Part shown: positions 48,133 through 57,279 of the stretch, one piece after another
How the letters are laid out: each line of letters starts with the position of its first letter
Position numbering within the stretch: position 1 is the first letter of the stretch
Origin: an uncultured OM182 clade bacterium
Lineage (GTDB): Bacteria; Pseudomonadota; Gammaproteobacteria; Pseudomonadales; Azotimanducaceae
NCBI GenBank assembly: GCA_905182025.1
Contig: CAJJAA010000023.1
Coordinates: 1-64,000, forward strand
Length of the DNA: 64,000 nucleotides
Reading direction: 5' to 3'
The notes under the pieces: model-generated
What the model saw: the letters and a program-made list of their open reading frames with translations, nothing else
Told to the model about the DNA's origin: nothing
Database searches by the model: none
Program-made: the position numbers and the translations under genes

Positions 48133-49706
48133 AGTGACTGTTTCAGCTGATGCTTTAAAATCTTTCCCGAAGACGCAGCCGGCAGGGTCTCCATCTCTAT
48201 GATCCGATTTGGCACCTTATAGCCTGACAGGTTTTGACGAGCCAAATCCAGCAATGTTTGATGATCCAACGTCTCGCCTGCAACCGGTTGCACAAAGGCA
48301 ACGATATCTTCATTTCCGTCTCTACTTTGACCAACAACGGCGCAAAGACTAACTTGCGGGTGAAGGGTTAATACCGCTTCGACTTCCGGTGGATAAACAT
48401 TAAAGCCTGACCGAATAATGAGCTCCTTGGATCGCCCGGCAATATTTACAGCACCCGATTCATCCTGAAAGACGAGATCGCCGGTATGGAACCAGCCGTC
48501 AATGAGCACCTCCGCCGTAAGTTCCGGACGACGAAAGTAACCTTTCATAATGTTAGGTCCCTTCGCCACAAGCTCACCAACTTCCCCTTGGGGTACGGCT
48601 TTGCCCAGTCTATCAACAACTTTTAATTCGACGCCTGGTAGGCAGTAACCGACCGATGTATTCTGCAACGGATTAGACTGCCGCGTCTGACAAATGGTCG
48701 GTCCACTTTCCGTCAAACCATAACCATTGTGTAAGTTCAGCCCAAAGGCGTCCTGAACTCTTCTCTTTAGATCTGGCTCCATGGGCGAACCGCCGGAATA
48801 CATAAATCGAAGGCTTGCAGCACGCCAATCTGGACTCAACGCCTCCAGCAACATTGCATACATGGTCGGCACGCCGAGGAAACCAACGATGGGCTCGTTA
48901 GCTAACGTTGCCAAAACCTGTTTCGCATCAAAACGACTATCAAGGAAAACACAGCCACCGGAAAAAAGGACTGATGCACAAACCGCAGAAAGACCGAAAA
49001 CGTGCGACATCGGTAAGACACAGTAAACACCGTCACCCGGCCTGATACCTCGAAGCCGGCCGGATACGAAAGCGATAAAGGTGAGATTACGATGGGTCAA
49101 CATAACGCCCTTAGGGGCGCCGGTGGTGCCCGTCGTATAAATCATGGCGAGTGTTTGATCCACGGGGTCTTCATGAACGATCTCTGGTTCTACTTCAAAA
49201 ACATCACTTACCATAAGCTCAGAAAAGGAAAGCGAGACATTGCGCGCAGACGCATAGATAGCGTGCTGTTGAGCATCGGTTGAATCTGACGTCGTATAAA
49301 TTACGAGACGAGGGTCTGAATCTGTTTGAACCAGATTGATTTCACGCTCGGATAAACGCGCATTACCAACAATGACGATGACATTGAGCTCACTTGCAGC
49401 TAGAAAAAAACCCAAGGTCGACAAGCCGTTTTCACAAACCAACAACACACGATCGCCTGCCCGAACGCTATTTTGACTTAAGAATTCTTTGCATTCTTTT
49501 ATAAGCACGCCGAGTTGGCCATAGCTTACTCGCTGCTCACCGCAAACAACCGCCATTTTGCTCGGTGTGGTATCTATCCATCTTTGCACGCCGTCACTTA
49601 GCCGATGAGGAAGTTGAGTGATGATATCGTCGAGCGCACAACCCAACATCTTTTCATCGTCCTGTTGCAGGGAGAGATTTTTTTTCATCGCAGGCTTCTT
49701 AATCAT
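48129..49706 (-). CDS. AMP-forming acyl-CoA synthetase / acid-CoA ligase
   Basis: A 525-residue ANL-family enzyme activating a carboxylic acid through an acyl-adenylate. The P-loop is [17 protein letters not shown] near 191, A5 motif [10 protein letters not shown] near 334, A7 GWFHTGDL near 413, A8 [16 protein letters not shown] near 430 and the catalytic lysine in [10 protein letters not shown] at the end. The substrate cannot be predicted; medium- or long-chain fatty acids are plausible. The ATG is at 49704-49706, ten bases past the dsbA stop, suggesting one transcript with dsbA. Confidence 0.88.
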   Translation of the reverse strand: MIKKPAMKKNLSLQQDDEKMLGCALDDIITQLPHRLSDGVQRWIDTTPSKMAVVCGEQRVSYGQLGVLIKECKEFLSQNSVRAGDRVLLVCENGLSTLGFFLAASELNVIVIVGNARLSEREINLVQTDSDPRLVIYTTSDSTDAQQHAIYASARNVSLSFSELMVSDVFEVEPEIVHEDPVDQTLAMIYTTGTTGAPKGVMLTHRNLTFIAFVSGRLRGIRPGDGVYCVLPMSHVFGLSAVCASVLFSGGCVFLDSRFDAKQVLATLANEPIVGFLGVPTMYAMLLEALSPDWRAASLRFMYSGGSPMEPDLKRRVQDAFGLNLHNGYGLTESGPTICQTRQSNPLQNTSVGYCLPGVELKVVDRLGKAVPQGEVGELVAKGPNIMKGYFRRPELTAEVLIDGWFHTGDLVFQDESGAVNIAGRSKELIIRSGFNVYPPEVEAVLTLHPQVSLCAVVGQSRDGNEDIVAFVQPVAGETLDHQTLLDLARQNLSGYKVPNRIIEMETLPAASSGKILKHQLKQSL

Positions 49707-49715
49707 TCAACTCAA

Positions 49716-50360
49716 CTACTGGCTAGCAGCGATCTGTTGGCGCTCTTTCTCTATCAGGTAATCGGCGACGCGAATCATGTTTGCGTTTGAACCTGCCATA
49801 CCACCTTCGATTCGATATTTACCGTTCACGATGATCGCCGGAACGCCACCAGAACGATACGCCTTACCCTTAGAATCGGCCTGCTGAACGCTAGCTCGTA
49901 CACCAAAGGAATTGTAGGCTTTGGCAAAATCTTCTGGTGCAATGCCGAATTCTGCTAAATATCCCGCCATCGCCTGAGGACTATCCAACCGTCTCCCTTC
50001 CGAATGGATCGCATTGAATACCGCCGTATGTCCCTTATCTAGCGACTTCAGCGCGATAAGAGTGAAATATGTTTGCGCATACGCCTGATAAGACTTGTTC
50101 CAAATTGCAGGCGTTCGACTGAATTCCACATCAGCGGGCAGACCTGCATGCCACGCACTAATCATCGGTTCAAATTGATAGCAATGCGGACACCCGTAGG
50201 AAAAGTATTCCGCAACTTCAATCTTATCGGGGTTACGCGTATTGAGAGGAATTTGCAGCTCAACATAATGCGTGCCTTCCTCGTACTCCATAGCGACCGC
50301 TAGGTTCGACAATGGCAGAAGAAATAGAAACGTCGTTATAATTACTCGTAAATTTGGCAT
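49716..50360 (-). CDS. dsbA: Thiol:disulfide interchange protein DsbA
   Basis: The periplasmic oxidant that puts disulfides into exported proteins. Of 214 residues, the signal peptide ends near AVAMEYEEG (about 23), the active site CPHC is at 57-60 (YFSYGCPHCYQFEP), and the cis-proline loop is GGVPAIIVNG near 178. DsbB at 16630 would reoxidise it. dsbA, cytochrome c4, engB and polA lie together as in Pseudomonas. Confidence 0.96.
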   Translation of the reverse strand: MPNLRVIITTFLFLLPLSNLAVAMEYEEGTHYVELQIPLNTRNPDKIEVAEYFSYGCPHCYQFEPMISAWHAGLPADVEFSRTPAIWNKSYQAYAQTYFTLIALKSLDKGHTAVFNAIHSEGRRLDSPQAMAGYLAEFGIAPEDFAKAYNSFGVRASVQQADSKGKAYRSGGVPAIIVNGKYRIEGGMAGSNANMIRVADYLIEKERQQIAASQ

Positions 50361-50466
50361 AATTTTCTCTCTCGAATATTGAGTGCTAAATCTTATTGGT
50401 CAGCGTTAACGGTATAGTATTTCAGTTTTGAGTATACGAAAAGGCCAAGACTCCCAAAAAAGGATC

Positions 50467-50493
50467 AAAAAAAAGGGCGGATGACCGCCCTTT
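50467..50493 (-). terminator. Intrinsic terminator of cytochrome c4 gene
   Basis: On the minus strand AAAGGGCGG / CCGCCCTTT with a TCAT loop and a run of eight T, about 20 bases after the cytochrome stop. Confidence 0.92.
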
Positions 50494-50510
50494 ACAGTCG
50501 CTTAGCAAAT

Positions 50511-51113
50511 TTATTTCAAACCATAAATATAGTTCGCAACTGCCGCAATTTCGTCATCGCTCAAATCCATAGCCGTTTTACGCATCATGCCGCCATCGCC
50601 ATCGTTAGCACGGATACCTTGTCTAAAGGCTTTCAGCTGAGCTTCTATATATTCTGGCCATTGACCGGCGAGCGCTGGGAATGAGGCTTGATTATTACCT
50701 CCTCCAGAAGGTAAATGACACGACGTACAAGCCGCAACGCTCTTTCGCTTGATGCCAGATCGATAGATTGACTCGCCCAGTGCGACTAGCGAAGCATCCG
50801 ATGCGCCTTTTTGACGTTCCTTCGACGCAAAGTATGCGGCAATGTCTTGCATCTCTTGGTCTGTAAGGTCATCAAGGACCCCCGTCATCAGGACCGCGGG
50901 ACGGTCACCGTTCTTTATGTCCCTTAATTGTTTAAGTAGGTACTTACTTCCCTGCCCAGCAATTGAAGGAAAAGAACCCGCAGGACTGATACCATCAGTT
51001 CCATGACAAACGGCACATGGCGCTATAAGCGTCTCACCGTTATCTGCATTACCGACGGCCAGAGTAATGGATGAAGTAAGTACAAGAATCGAAGCAATCA
51101 GTAATCTATACAC
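50511..51113 (-). CDS. Dihaem cytochrome c4
   Basis: A 200-residue periplasmic electron carrier with two class I cytochrome c domains. The signal peptide runs to about residue 20 (LLIASILVLTSSITLAVG). Haem sites are CAVCH at 33-37 and CTSCH at 129-133, with axial methionines in AVLMTGV and in the second-domain GGMMRKTA. It can feed cytochrome oxidases such as the one encoded at the window's end. Confidence 0.95.
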   Translation of the reverse strand: MYRLLIASILVLTSSITLAVGNADNGETLIAPCAVCHGTDGISPAGSFPSIAGQGSKYLLKQLRDIKNGDRPAVLMTGVLDDLTDQEMQDIAAYFASKERQKGASDASLVALGESIYRSGIKRKSVAACTSCHLPSGGGNNQASFPALAGQWPEYIEAQLKAFRQGIRANDGDGGMMRKTAMDLSDDEIAAVANYIYGLK

Positions 51114-51215
51114 GCTATTCCCTAATAATGCATTGGCATGCAGTGTTAAAATGAGCGCGCATTATATACAAAGTGCGCAATATACCCAATCTGTGAAGTG
51201 TTTTTCGGTGCATAC

Positions 51216-51854
51216 ATGTCCAAAGTTAGATCAAATTTACCTCTAGATCAGGCAATTTTCCTAAAAAGTGCCAGTAAGTTGTCACAATGCCCCTTAGATG
51301 TCGGATCTGAGGTCGCATTCTGCGGTCGTTCGAACGCAGGAAAATCCAGCGCCATAAATTACCTAACTGATCAAAGAAAGCTGGCTCGGACAAGTAAAAC
51401 GCCTGGCAGAACTCAGCTTATCAATTTTTTTACCGTCACGGACAGCTTTCGCATCGTCGATTTACCCGGTTATGGCTACGCCAAGGTCCCGGAAGCCATT
51501 AAGAAAGAGTGGCATCGCAACATCGATGAATATCTGCAGAACCGACAATCGATTAAGGGCTTAGTGCTAGTGATGGATATTCGTCATCCTCTCAAGGAGT
51601 TTGACCTGATGATGCTTGAGTGGTCGGGAACAGCTGAAGTACCGATACATATACTACTCACTAAAGCTGACAAGTTTAAGCGAGGCGCACAGCAGGCAAC
51701 GATGTTTAGTGTCAAGAAACAGGTGCCCAAAAACGTTTCTGTACAGGTTTTCTCTGCCCAAGCAGAAATTGGTAAGAAGATCTTAATGAAGCAGATTGAA
51801 ACTTGGGTTGACGAACCGGAAGAAACCACCACTGAGACAATCGACCCAGCTTAA
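51216..51854 (+). CDS. engB: Ribosome-biogenesis GTPase EngB (YihA/YsxC)
   Basis: Essential GTPase for late 50S assembly. From ATG 51216 the protein has 212 residues; a GTG six codons earlier is less likely. G1 is GRSNAGKSS at 37-45, G3 DLPGYGYAKV near 85, G4 LLTKADKF near 150 and G5 FSAQAE. It converges on polA across the tandem sRNA array, as yihA and polA flank spf in E. coli. Confidence 0.96.
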   Translation: MSKVRSNLPLDQAIFLKSASKLSQCPLDVGSEVAFCGRSNAGKSSAINYLTDQRKLARTSKTPGRTQLINFFTVTDSFRIVDLPGYGYAKVPEAIKKEWHRNIDEYLQNRQSIKGLVLVMDIRHPLKEFDLMMLEWSGTAEVPIHILLTKADKFKRGAQQATMFSVKKQVPKNVSVQVFSAQAEIGKKILMKQIETWVDEPEETTTETIDPA

Positions 51855-51885
51855 CTAGTCGCAATCGCTCGAGCAGATGACAGGC

Positions 51886-51989
51886 AAAAAAAACCCTGAT
51901 CACGCGTTGGGGGGATGTGATCAGGGCTGGGGTTCTCCGGTTCTTTGGGGGAATCAAATCACCGAAGTTTCGCTATCGAAGATGCTTCA
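51886..51989 (-). ncRNA. Predicted sRNA, copy D (farthest from polA)
   Basis: About 104 bases from a start near 51989. Hairpin 1 is TTCG/CGAA with an ATAG loop; hairpin 2 is CTTCGGT / ACCGGAG, where one A-U of the other copies has become a U-G wobble; its loop holds UUGAUUCCCCCAAAGA. The terminator is CCCTGATCAC / GTGATCAGGG (51894-51903 and 51917-51926) followed by eight T on the minus strand. Confidence 0.75.
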
Positions 51990-51994
51990 TGTAA

Positions 51995-52022
51995 TTAGGA
52001 CTGCCACCTGCGCCTAAAGTTC
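51995..52022 (-). promoter_or_regulatory. sigmaE/AlgU-like promoter, copy D
   Basis: On the minus strand GAACTT (52017-52022), 16 bases, TCCTAA (51995-52000). The sigmaE/AlgU consensus is GAACTT, 16-17 bases, TCtgA. Confidence 0.65.
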
Positions 52023-52121
52023 AAATGTTTTTGAAAGTATTTACGGGACAATATCAATCTCTACTGCAGCAGCTAACCGGCCGCGATCGCCAACAGTTAG
52101 ATCTGCCCGCATAAATTCAAG

Positions 52122-52226
52122 AAAAAAAAAGCCCTGATCACGCGTTGGGGGATGTGATCAGGGCCGGGGTTCTTCGGTTCTTTGGGGGAATTAAATCACC
52201 GAAGTTTCGCTATCGAAGAGGCATGA
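52122..52226 (-). ncRNA. Predicted sRNA, copy C
   Basis: About 105 bases from a start near 52226. Hairpin 1 TTCG-ATAG-CGAA, hairpin 2 CTTCGGT / ACCGAAG with loop UUAAUUCCCCCAAAGA, and a perfect 10-bp terminator stem (52132-52141 and 52154-52163) with loop AUCCCCCAACGC and nine T. Confidence 0.75.
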
Positions 52227-52231
52227 TGTAA

Positions 52232-52259
52232 TTAGGACTGTTACCTGCGCCTAAAGTTC
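52232..52259 (-). promoter_or_regulatory. sigmaE/AlgU-like promoter, copy C
   Basis: GAACTT (52254-52259), 16 bases, TCCTAA (52232-52237) on the minus strand. Confidence 0.65.
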
Positions 52260-52357
52260 AACCGTTTTTTGAAAGTATTCACGAGAAAATATCTCTATTG
52301 CAGCAGCTAACCCGCTGCAATCGCTAACAGATAGATAAGTCTGCATAAATTCAAGAT

Positions 52358-52462
52358 AAAAAAAAGCCCTGATCACGCGTTGGGGGGATGTGATCAGAGC
52401 CGGGGTTCTTCGGTTCTTTGGGGGGATTAAATCACCGAAGCTTCGCTATCGAAGATGCATGA
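52358..52462 (-). ncRNA. Predicted sRNA, copy B
   Basis: About 105 bases from a start near 52462. Hairpin 1 is a perfect CTTCG-ATAG-CGAAG, hairpin 2 CTTCGGT / ACCGAAG with six C in the loop (UUAAUCCCCCCAAAGA). The terminator stem CTGATCAC / GTGATCAG is eight pairs, with six C in its loop as well, then eight T. Confidence 0.75.
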
Positions 52463-52467
52463 TGTAA

Positions 52468-52495
52468 TTAAGACTGTCACCTGCGCATAAAGTTC
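52468..52495 (-). promoter_or_regulatory. sigmaE/AlgU-like promoter, copy B
   Basis: GAACTT (52490-52495), 16 bases, TCTTAA (52468-52473) on the minus strand. Confidence 0.65.
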
Positions 52496-52591
52496 AAACG
52501 TTTTGAAAGTATTAACGAGAAAATATCTCTATTGCAGCAGCTAACCCGCTGCAATCGCTAACAGTTATACCCGCCTGCATAAATTCAAGGC

Positions 52592-52697
52592 AAAAAAAAG
52601 CCCTGATCACGAGTTGCGGAGGATGTGATCAGGACCAGGGTTCTTCGGTTCTTTGGGGGAATTAAATCGCCGAAGTTTCGCCGTCAAATATGCATTG
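52592..52697 (-). ncRNA. Predicted sRNA, copy A (nearest polA, most diverged)
   Basis: About 106 bases from a start near 52697. Hairpin 1 is degraded; hairpin 2 keeps CTTCGG / CCGAAG and the loop UUAAUUCCCCCAAAGA. The terminator stem CCTGATCAC / GTGATCAGG is intact with eight T, but its loop reads AUCCUCCGCAACUC, including CCUCC, the complement of a Shine-Dalgarno core. Confidence 0.7.
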
Positions 52698-52702
52698 TAT
52701 AA

Positions 52703-52730
52703 TTAAGACTGTCCCCTGCGCATAAAGTTC
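52703..52730 (-). promoter_or_regulatory. sigmaE/AlgU-like promoter, copy A
   Basis: GAACTT (52725-52730), 16 bases, TCTTAA (52703-52708) on the minus strand, about 70 bases after the polA stop. Confidence 0.65.
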
Positions 52731-52799
52731 AAATTTCCCGCCAGTTAAGGTCGGCGATTTTCTTGTCACAATCTGGAGGAATACTGAAATTCCGATTAG

Positions 52800-55548
52800 T
52801 TAGTGGGCAGCCTCCCAATCCGCGCCCACGCCGCACTCTACAACCAGAGGCACCGAGAGGTTTGCAGCCTTAGACATGATCTCTACCAAGGCCTCCTTGA
52901 CTCGATCCACTTCATGAATCGCGGTTTCAAGCACTAATTCATCGTGAACTTGCATGATGATTTTCGAATCGACGTTATTCATATCAAGCCACCGCTGAAC
53001 ATCAACCATTGCTAACTTTATGATGTCAGCTGCGGTCCCTTGCATGGGGGCGTTGATCGCTGTTCGTTCTGCTCCCTGTCGGCGCTGGAAGTTACTCGTG
53101 TTGATCTCCGGCAGATAGAGCCTTCTTCCAAACAGGGTCTCAACGTATCCCTGCTCGGCTGCGAGCACTTTTGTCTTATCCATATAAGCTTTAACACCTG
53201 GATAACGATCAAAGTAGAGGTCGATATATTCCTGTGCATCATTACGCGGAATGCTCAATTGTTTACCAAGACCAAAGGCCGACATGCCATAGATTAGGCC
53301 GAAGTTAATCGCTTTGGCGCTGCGTCGCTGATCATCTGAAACCGCATCAATCGCAGTCGCGAAAACTTCCGAGGCCGTGGCTCGATGAATATCTTCGCCG
53401 GCGGCAAAAGCCTTAAGTAGGCCTAGGTCCTCTGAGAGATGCGCCATAATGCGAAGTTCAATTTGTGAGTAATCAGCCGCAATCAATTGGTATCCCTGTT
53501 GCGCAATAAAGGCCTTTCTCACCCGTCGCCCTTCTTCTGTTCGTATTGGAATATTTTGGAGATTTGGATTCTGGCTTGAAAGTCGTCCTGTCGCTGTAAC
53601 GGCTTGGTGGTATGAGGTATGAACGCGCCCGGTGGATTCGTGAATCTGCAGGGGCAGCTGATCTGTATAAGTCGATTTAAGCTTACTTAAACCACGGTAT
53701 TCCATGATGACCCGCGGCAGCTCGTAATCCATTGCTAACTCTTGCAACACAGGTTCCGCTGTCGACGGTTGACCTTTCGGTGTTTTCTTTAAAACAGGCA
53801 GACTAAGCTTTTCAAAAAATATCGTTTGTAACTGCTTTGGTGAACCGAGATTAAATTCTTCACCCGCAAGGGTATACGCCTGCTGCTCGAGTTCAGTTAG
53901 CCTAACTTGCAAACTCTGGCTTTGACTATTCAGCATTTCGGCATCCAGCAGCACGCCATTACGCTCGATACGCGACAGAACTGATAGTACCGGCAATTCG
54001 ATTGACGTAAAAACTTCTCTTAAGGCCGGCTCAGCTTCTAATTTCGGCCAAAGAACGTTGTGTAGTTTCAATGTGATATCTGCATCTTCAGCGGCGTACT
54101 CGCCGGCTAAATCAAGATCAATCTGGTCAAAAGTAATTTGCTTCGCCCCCTTGCCTGCAATATCTTCAAAATGAATTGTATGGGTGCCAAGATATTTCAA
54201 CGCTAAGTCGTCCATGTTGTGGCGCGAGGCAATTGAATTAAGGACATAGGATTCAAGCATCGTATCGAAAGCAATACCCTTCATCTCAATGTCGTATCTG
54301 GCGAGAACACTCATATCGTATTTAAGATTCTGACCCACCTTGCGTACATCATTGCTCTGCAGCAGTGGCCGTAATTTTTCTAAGACATACTGTGTATCAA
54401 GTTGTTCGGGTGCACCTTCGTAGCGATGCAATAAAGGCACATAGGCGGCGACACCTTCTTCGATAGCGAAGGACACCCCCACGAGTTCAGCTTCCATATA
54501 ATCCAGGCTGGTCGTCTCCGTATCAAAAGCAAACAAATCAGCCTTGCTCAACTGATCAATCCAAGCCTCAAAACGTTCTTTCGAATAAACGACCTCATAA
54601 TCCTTCTTAGCGTTGATCTCATGAACTTCTTCGCCACCACTTTCAGCCACACCGAGCTCTTCAGCCCATTGCTTAAATTCATATTCAGTAAACAGCGCAC
54701 GCAATGCTTCACCATCAGCGGGCTGCGAAATCAAATCGTCAACTGTAACGTCTAGCGCCACATCCAGTTTTATCGTTGCGAGCTGATAAGACATCGGAAG
54801 GTGGTTAAGACTTTCACGCAAATATTCGCCCACCTTACCGCCAACCTCGCTCGCGTTTTCCATCACTCCGTCGAGGGATTCATAACTCGTGAGCCATTTC
54901 ACTGCGGTCTTCGGACCACATTTTGGAACCCCTGGAATATTGTCAGACGTGTCACCAACCAGAGCCAAGTAATCGATAATTTGATTGGGCCGAACACCGA
55001 ACTTCTCGACGACACCTTCGTGATCCATCTTTGTATCAGTCATCGTGTTAATGAGTGTCACATGCTGATTGACCAACTGCGCCATATCCTTATCGCCAGT
55101 AGAGATCACAACGCGCCGATCTTGTTGTGCGCTAGCAAGCGCGAGCGTACCAATAACGTCATCGGCCTCCACACCCTCTAACGATGACGAGGGGCAAACC
55201 CATAAGCCGAATAATGTCCTGAATAGGTTCGATCTGAAGCCGCAACTCGTCAGGCATCTTTGCTCGATTTGCCTTGTACTCAGCATAAAGATCATTACGA
55301 AACGTCTTCCCTTTCGCGTCGAATACAACAATAATCTGACTGTCGTCGTACTCTTTTATGAGTTTCTTTATCATGCTGATAACACCTCGGATAGCGCCCG
55401 TTGGCGCACCCTTCGTGCTCATCAAGTTCGGTAGTGCATGGAATGCTCTAAACAGGTAGGATGACCCGTCAATAAGTACCAGCGATTGCGTATTGTTCAT
55501 GGATAACTCGCTTTGACAAACGTTGTTGGAATGTTTATTTGGAGCCAT
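52800..55548 (-). CDS. polA: DNA polymerase I (one +1 frameshift as sequenced)
   Basis: Repair and Okazaki-fragment polymerase of about 915 residues when the frame is joined. The 5'-exonuclease domain starts at ATG 55548 (LVLIDGSSYLFRAFHALP) and continues with VEADDVIGTLA, GDTSDNIPGVPKCGPKTA. The 3'-5' exonuclease has FAFDTETTSLDYM, so proofreading is probably active. The polymerase has SAADYSQIELRIMAH-like ADYSQIELRIMAHLS, RRSAKAINFGLIYGMSAFGL and MQVHDELVLE. Near 55180 one extra base (GTTAGAGGGTGTGG, where GTTGAGGGTGTGG fits) splits it into a 129-residue start and the rest. Both halves are otherwise full and well conserved, so a sequence error is likely. Confidence 0.94.
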
Positions 55549-55627
55549 TTTCGTCGCGCTTTTTTGTCAAAGTGGCGTTGAGAAACGGCGGTTACGAACC
55601 AGCTTTTACGATTTGGGGAACCATACT

Positions 55628-55942
55628 GTGAACCGATCTGACATATCAATCTTTGTTCATGTTTTTCTGCTTATCTTCTGCGCTGCCACGAGCGCGCAAA
55701 CGTTCGCCTCTGAAGTATATATCCCCAGCAAAGAAGAGATCGCCGAGAGCGACGTCGAAATCGTCGCGGGTGAAGATAAGACAATCTATGAATATCGCGT
55801 TAACGGCTATTTACTGATGATCAAGATCGTTCCAAAGCGAGGCAAACCCTACTATATGGTACCTGGCGATGGCTCACCCCACTATGAAGGACTCGACCAC
55901 GCAAACAAATTGTACCCTCAATGGGTCTTATTCGAGTGGTAA
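55628..55942 (+). CDS. DUF2782 periplasmic protein
   Basis: About 104 residues from GTG 55628, which follows GGGGA; the open frame upstream is not homologous. A signal peptide (ISIFVHVFLLIFCAATSAQT) precedes a small domain with EVEIVAGEDKTIYEYRVNG-like sequence and YYMVPGDGSPHY, the DUF2782 marks. Function unknown. The order polA / DUF2782-thrB is the same in Pseudomonas. Confidence 0.82.
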   Translation: MNRSDISIFVHVFLLIFCAATSAQTFASEVYIPSKEEIAESDVEIVAGEDKTIYEYRVNGYLLMIKIVPKRGKPYYMVPGDGSPHYEGLDHANKLYPQWVLFEW

Positions 55943-56017
55943 CTCTGCAACCTAAAGCCACGTACTTAAGCGCCAGGCGATAGCCGGACAGTCAGGTAAC
56001 AGACACATAGGCAAATA

Positions 56018-56947
56018 ATGGCGGCATTCACGACGTTCTCTTCGGAATCCTTGTCTCGATACCTCATCATGTACGAGCTTGGTGAACTGGTAAAGTTTAC
56101 ACCGATCACCCAAGGTATTGAGAATTCTAATTACTTTATAGAAATTGCAGATCAAACCGTATCAACAGAATATGTACTGACGATCGCAGAGAGCATCTCC
56201 TTTGACGACATGCCATTTTTCAACGATTTGATGACACAAATTCACCGTCGTGGTCTGCCAGTTCCGCGTCCGTTGCAAACGTTGGATGGAATGACGGGGA
56301 CAATTTTTTGCGGCAAACCTACCTCTCTCGTCGAGCGGCTACCGGGCCAGCATCCAACCGAAGTTACACCTGCGTATTGTGTACAGATTGGCTCAGCGCT
56401 AGCCGAGCTACACCAATCCGCCAAGGGTTTAAAACGCACCCGCGCGAACCCCTATAGTGATTCTTGGGTTACAGCGACACTTGATTCCATTCAGTCGAAT
56501 TTGGACGCCTCGACCTCGCTGTTGTTAGCCGAAACAGCAAAACAATACCATCTACTAGAATCTTCATCTCATGGTGATGAGTTACCGCGCGGCGTCATTC
56601 ATGGAGACCTGTTCCGTGACAACACATTATTTCTTAATGGGGAGCTATCAGGAATCATCGATTTTTATCACGCATGCGAAGATTTTTTGGTTCTCGATAT
56701 CGCCATTTGTATCAATGATTGGTGCTTTGCTCAAGGTAGCGAATTTTCTGAAGAGAAACGCAGGTCGGTCATAGAAGGTTATAATCAAGTTCGCCCGCTC
56801 ACGGCGACGGAGCTAGAAATGTTAGGAATGTTTCAGCGGTATGCGGCGCTAAGATTTTATCTAACGAGAGTGCTTAGTGGAGGAGCAGAGGGAAAACCTT
56901 TAAAAAACCCGAATGAATTTTTAGACCTATTGAAATTGCTTTCTTAG
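56018..56947 (+). CDS. thrB: Homoserine kinase (aminoglycoside-phosphotransferase-like type)
   Basis: Phosphorylates homoserine in threonine synthesis. It belongs to the Pseudomonas-type ThrB, built on a choline-kinase/APH fold, not the GHMP kinase of E. coli. Of 309 residues, the N-terminal TQGIENSNYFIEI, the catalytic loop VIHGDLFRDNTLF near 191 (HGDLxxDN) and the metal-binding IDFYHACEDFLVLDIA near 212 are clear. The downstream enzyme ThrC is at 41099. Confidence 0.93.
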   Translation: MAAFTTFSSESLSRYLIMYELGELVKFTPITQGIENSNYFIEIADQTVSTEYVLTIAESISFDDMPFFNDLMTQIHRRGLPVPRPLQTLDGMTGTIFCGKPTSLVERLPGQHPTEVTPAYCVQIGSALAELHQSAKGLKRTRANPYSDSWVTATLDSIQSNLDASTSLLLAETAKQYHLLESSSHGDELPRGVIHGDLFRDNTLFLNGELSGIIDFYHACEDFLVLDIAICINDWCFAQGSEFSEEKRRSVIEGYNQVRPLTATELEMLGMFQRYAALRFYLTRVLSGGAEGKPLKNPNEFLDLLKLLS

Positions 56948-56961
56948 AACACACTAAGCAC

Positions 56962-57005
56962 GGGTTCAAAGCTAAGATAAATAGAAAATTATGAACCCTT
57001 TTTTT
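56962..57005 (+). terminator. Terminator of thrB
   Basis: GGGTTCA / TGAACCC, a 7-bp stem with a 23-base loop, followed by seven T and lying 15 bases after the thrB stop. The T-run abuts the end of the egtD remnant on the other strand. Confidence 0.65.
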
Positions 57006-57279
57006 AGTCCGCCCGGTACTGAAACTCATCATAACCTGCAGAGCGAACCATTTTTTCTACTTCAGGCACAGCGTACTTAAATGAATCTACTGTGTGAATC
57101 ATTTCGCTTTTGCTGAGCTCAATCGTTTTACCCAACACGTCAACGTGTTGCATCATAAGACGCTCACGAAACACCTGAATACAACCCAGCTCATCGTTGA
57201 ATGGCACGAAATGCGTAAAGGTCGGCCTCAAGAATCGCTTACTCATGAAGTTCGTACTGAATCGATTCAGACACGAGGC
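57004..57279 (-). pseudogene. egtD: Remnant of egtD (C-terminal fragment)
   Basis: An 80-codon open frame from ATG 57246, with related sequence continuing eleven codons further (CLNRFSTNF) up to a TAG at 57280. The tail SKSEMIHTVDSFKYAVPEVE matches the C-terminus of EgtD, where GETIHTENSYKY is typical, and FVPFNDELGCIQV fits the strand before it. EgtD is a histidine trimethyltransferase of about 320 residues; the SAM-binding domain is wholly missing. It sits directly after egtB on the same strand, the usual egtB-egtD order, so this is an internal or 5' deletion product. Confidence 0.75.

Larger units (their letters stand above)
51886..52735 (-). repeat. Four tandem 236-bp units between engB and polA
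   Basis: Four head-to-tail copies. The A-runs that mark unit ends begin at 51886, 52122, 52358 and 52592, giving periods of 236, 236 and 234. Identity is high over the promoter and transcript part (hairpins, CTTTGGGGG, TTCTTCGGTT) and lower in the links. The links of the inner copies carry ATTGCAGC / GCTGCAAT, an 8-bp inverted repeat. Each unit reads on the strand of polA. Confidence 0.95.

Noticed and set aside
51886-52735. CRISPR array or REP-type repeats between engB and polA
   Set aside because: Units are about 236 bp, nearly identical over most of their length and lack spacers; promoter and terminator in each unit fit sRNA genes.
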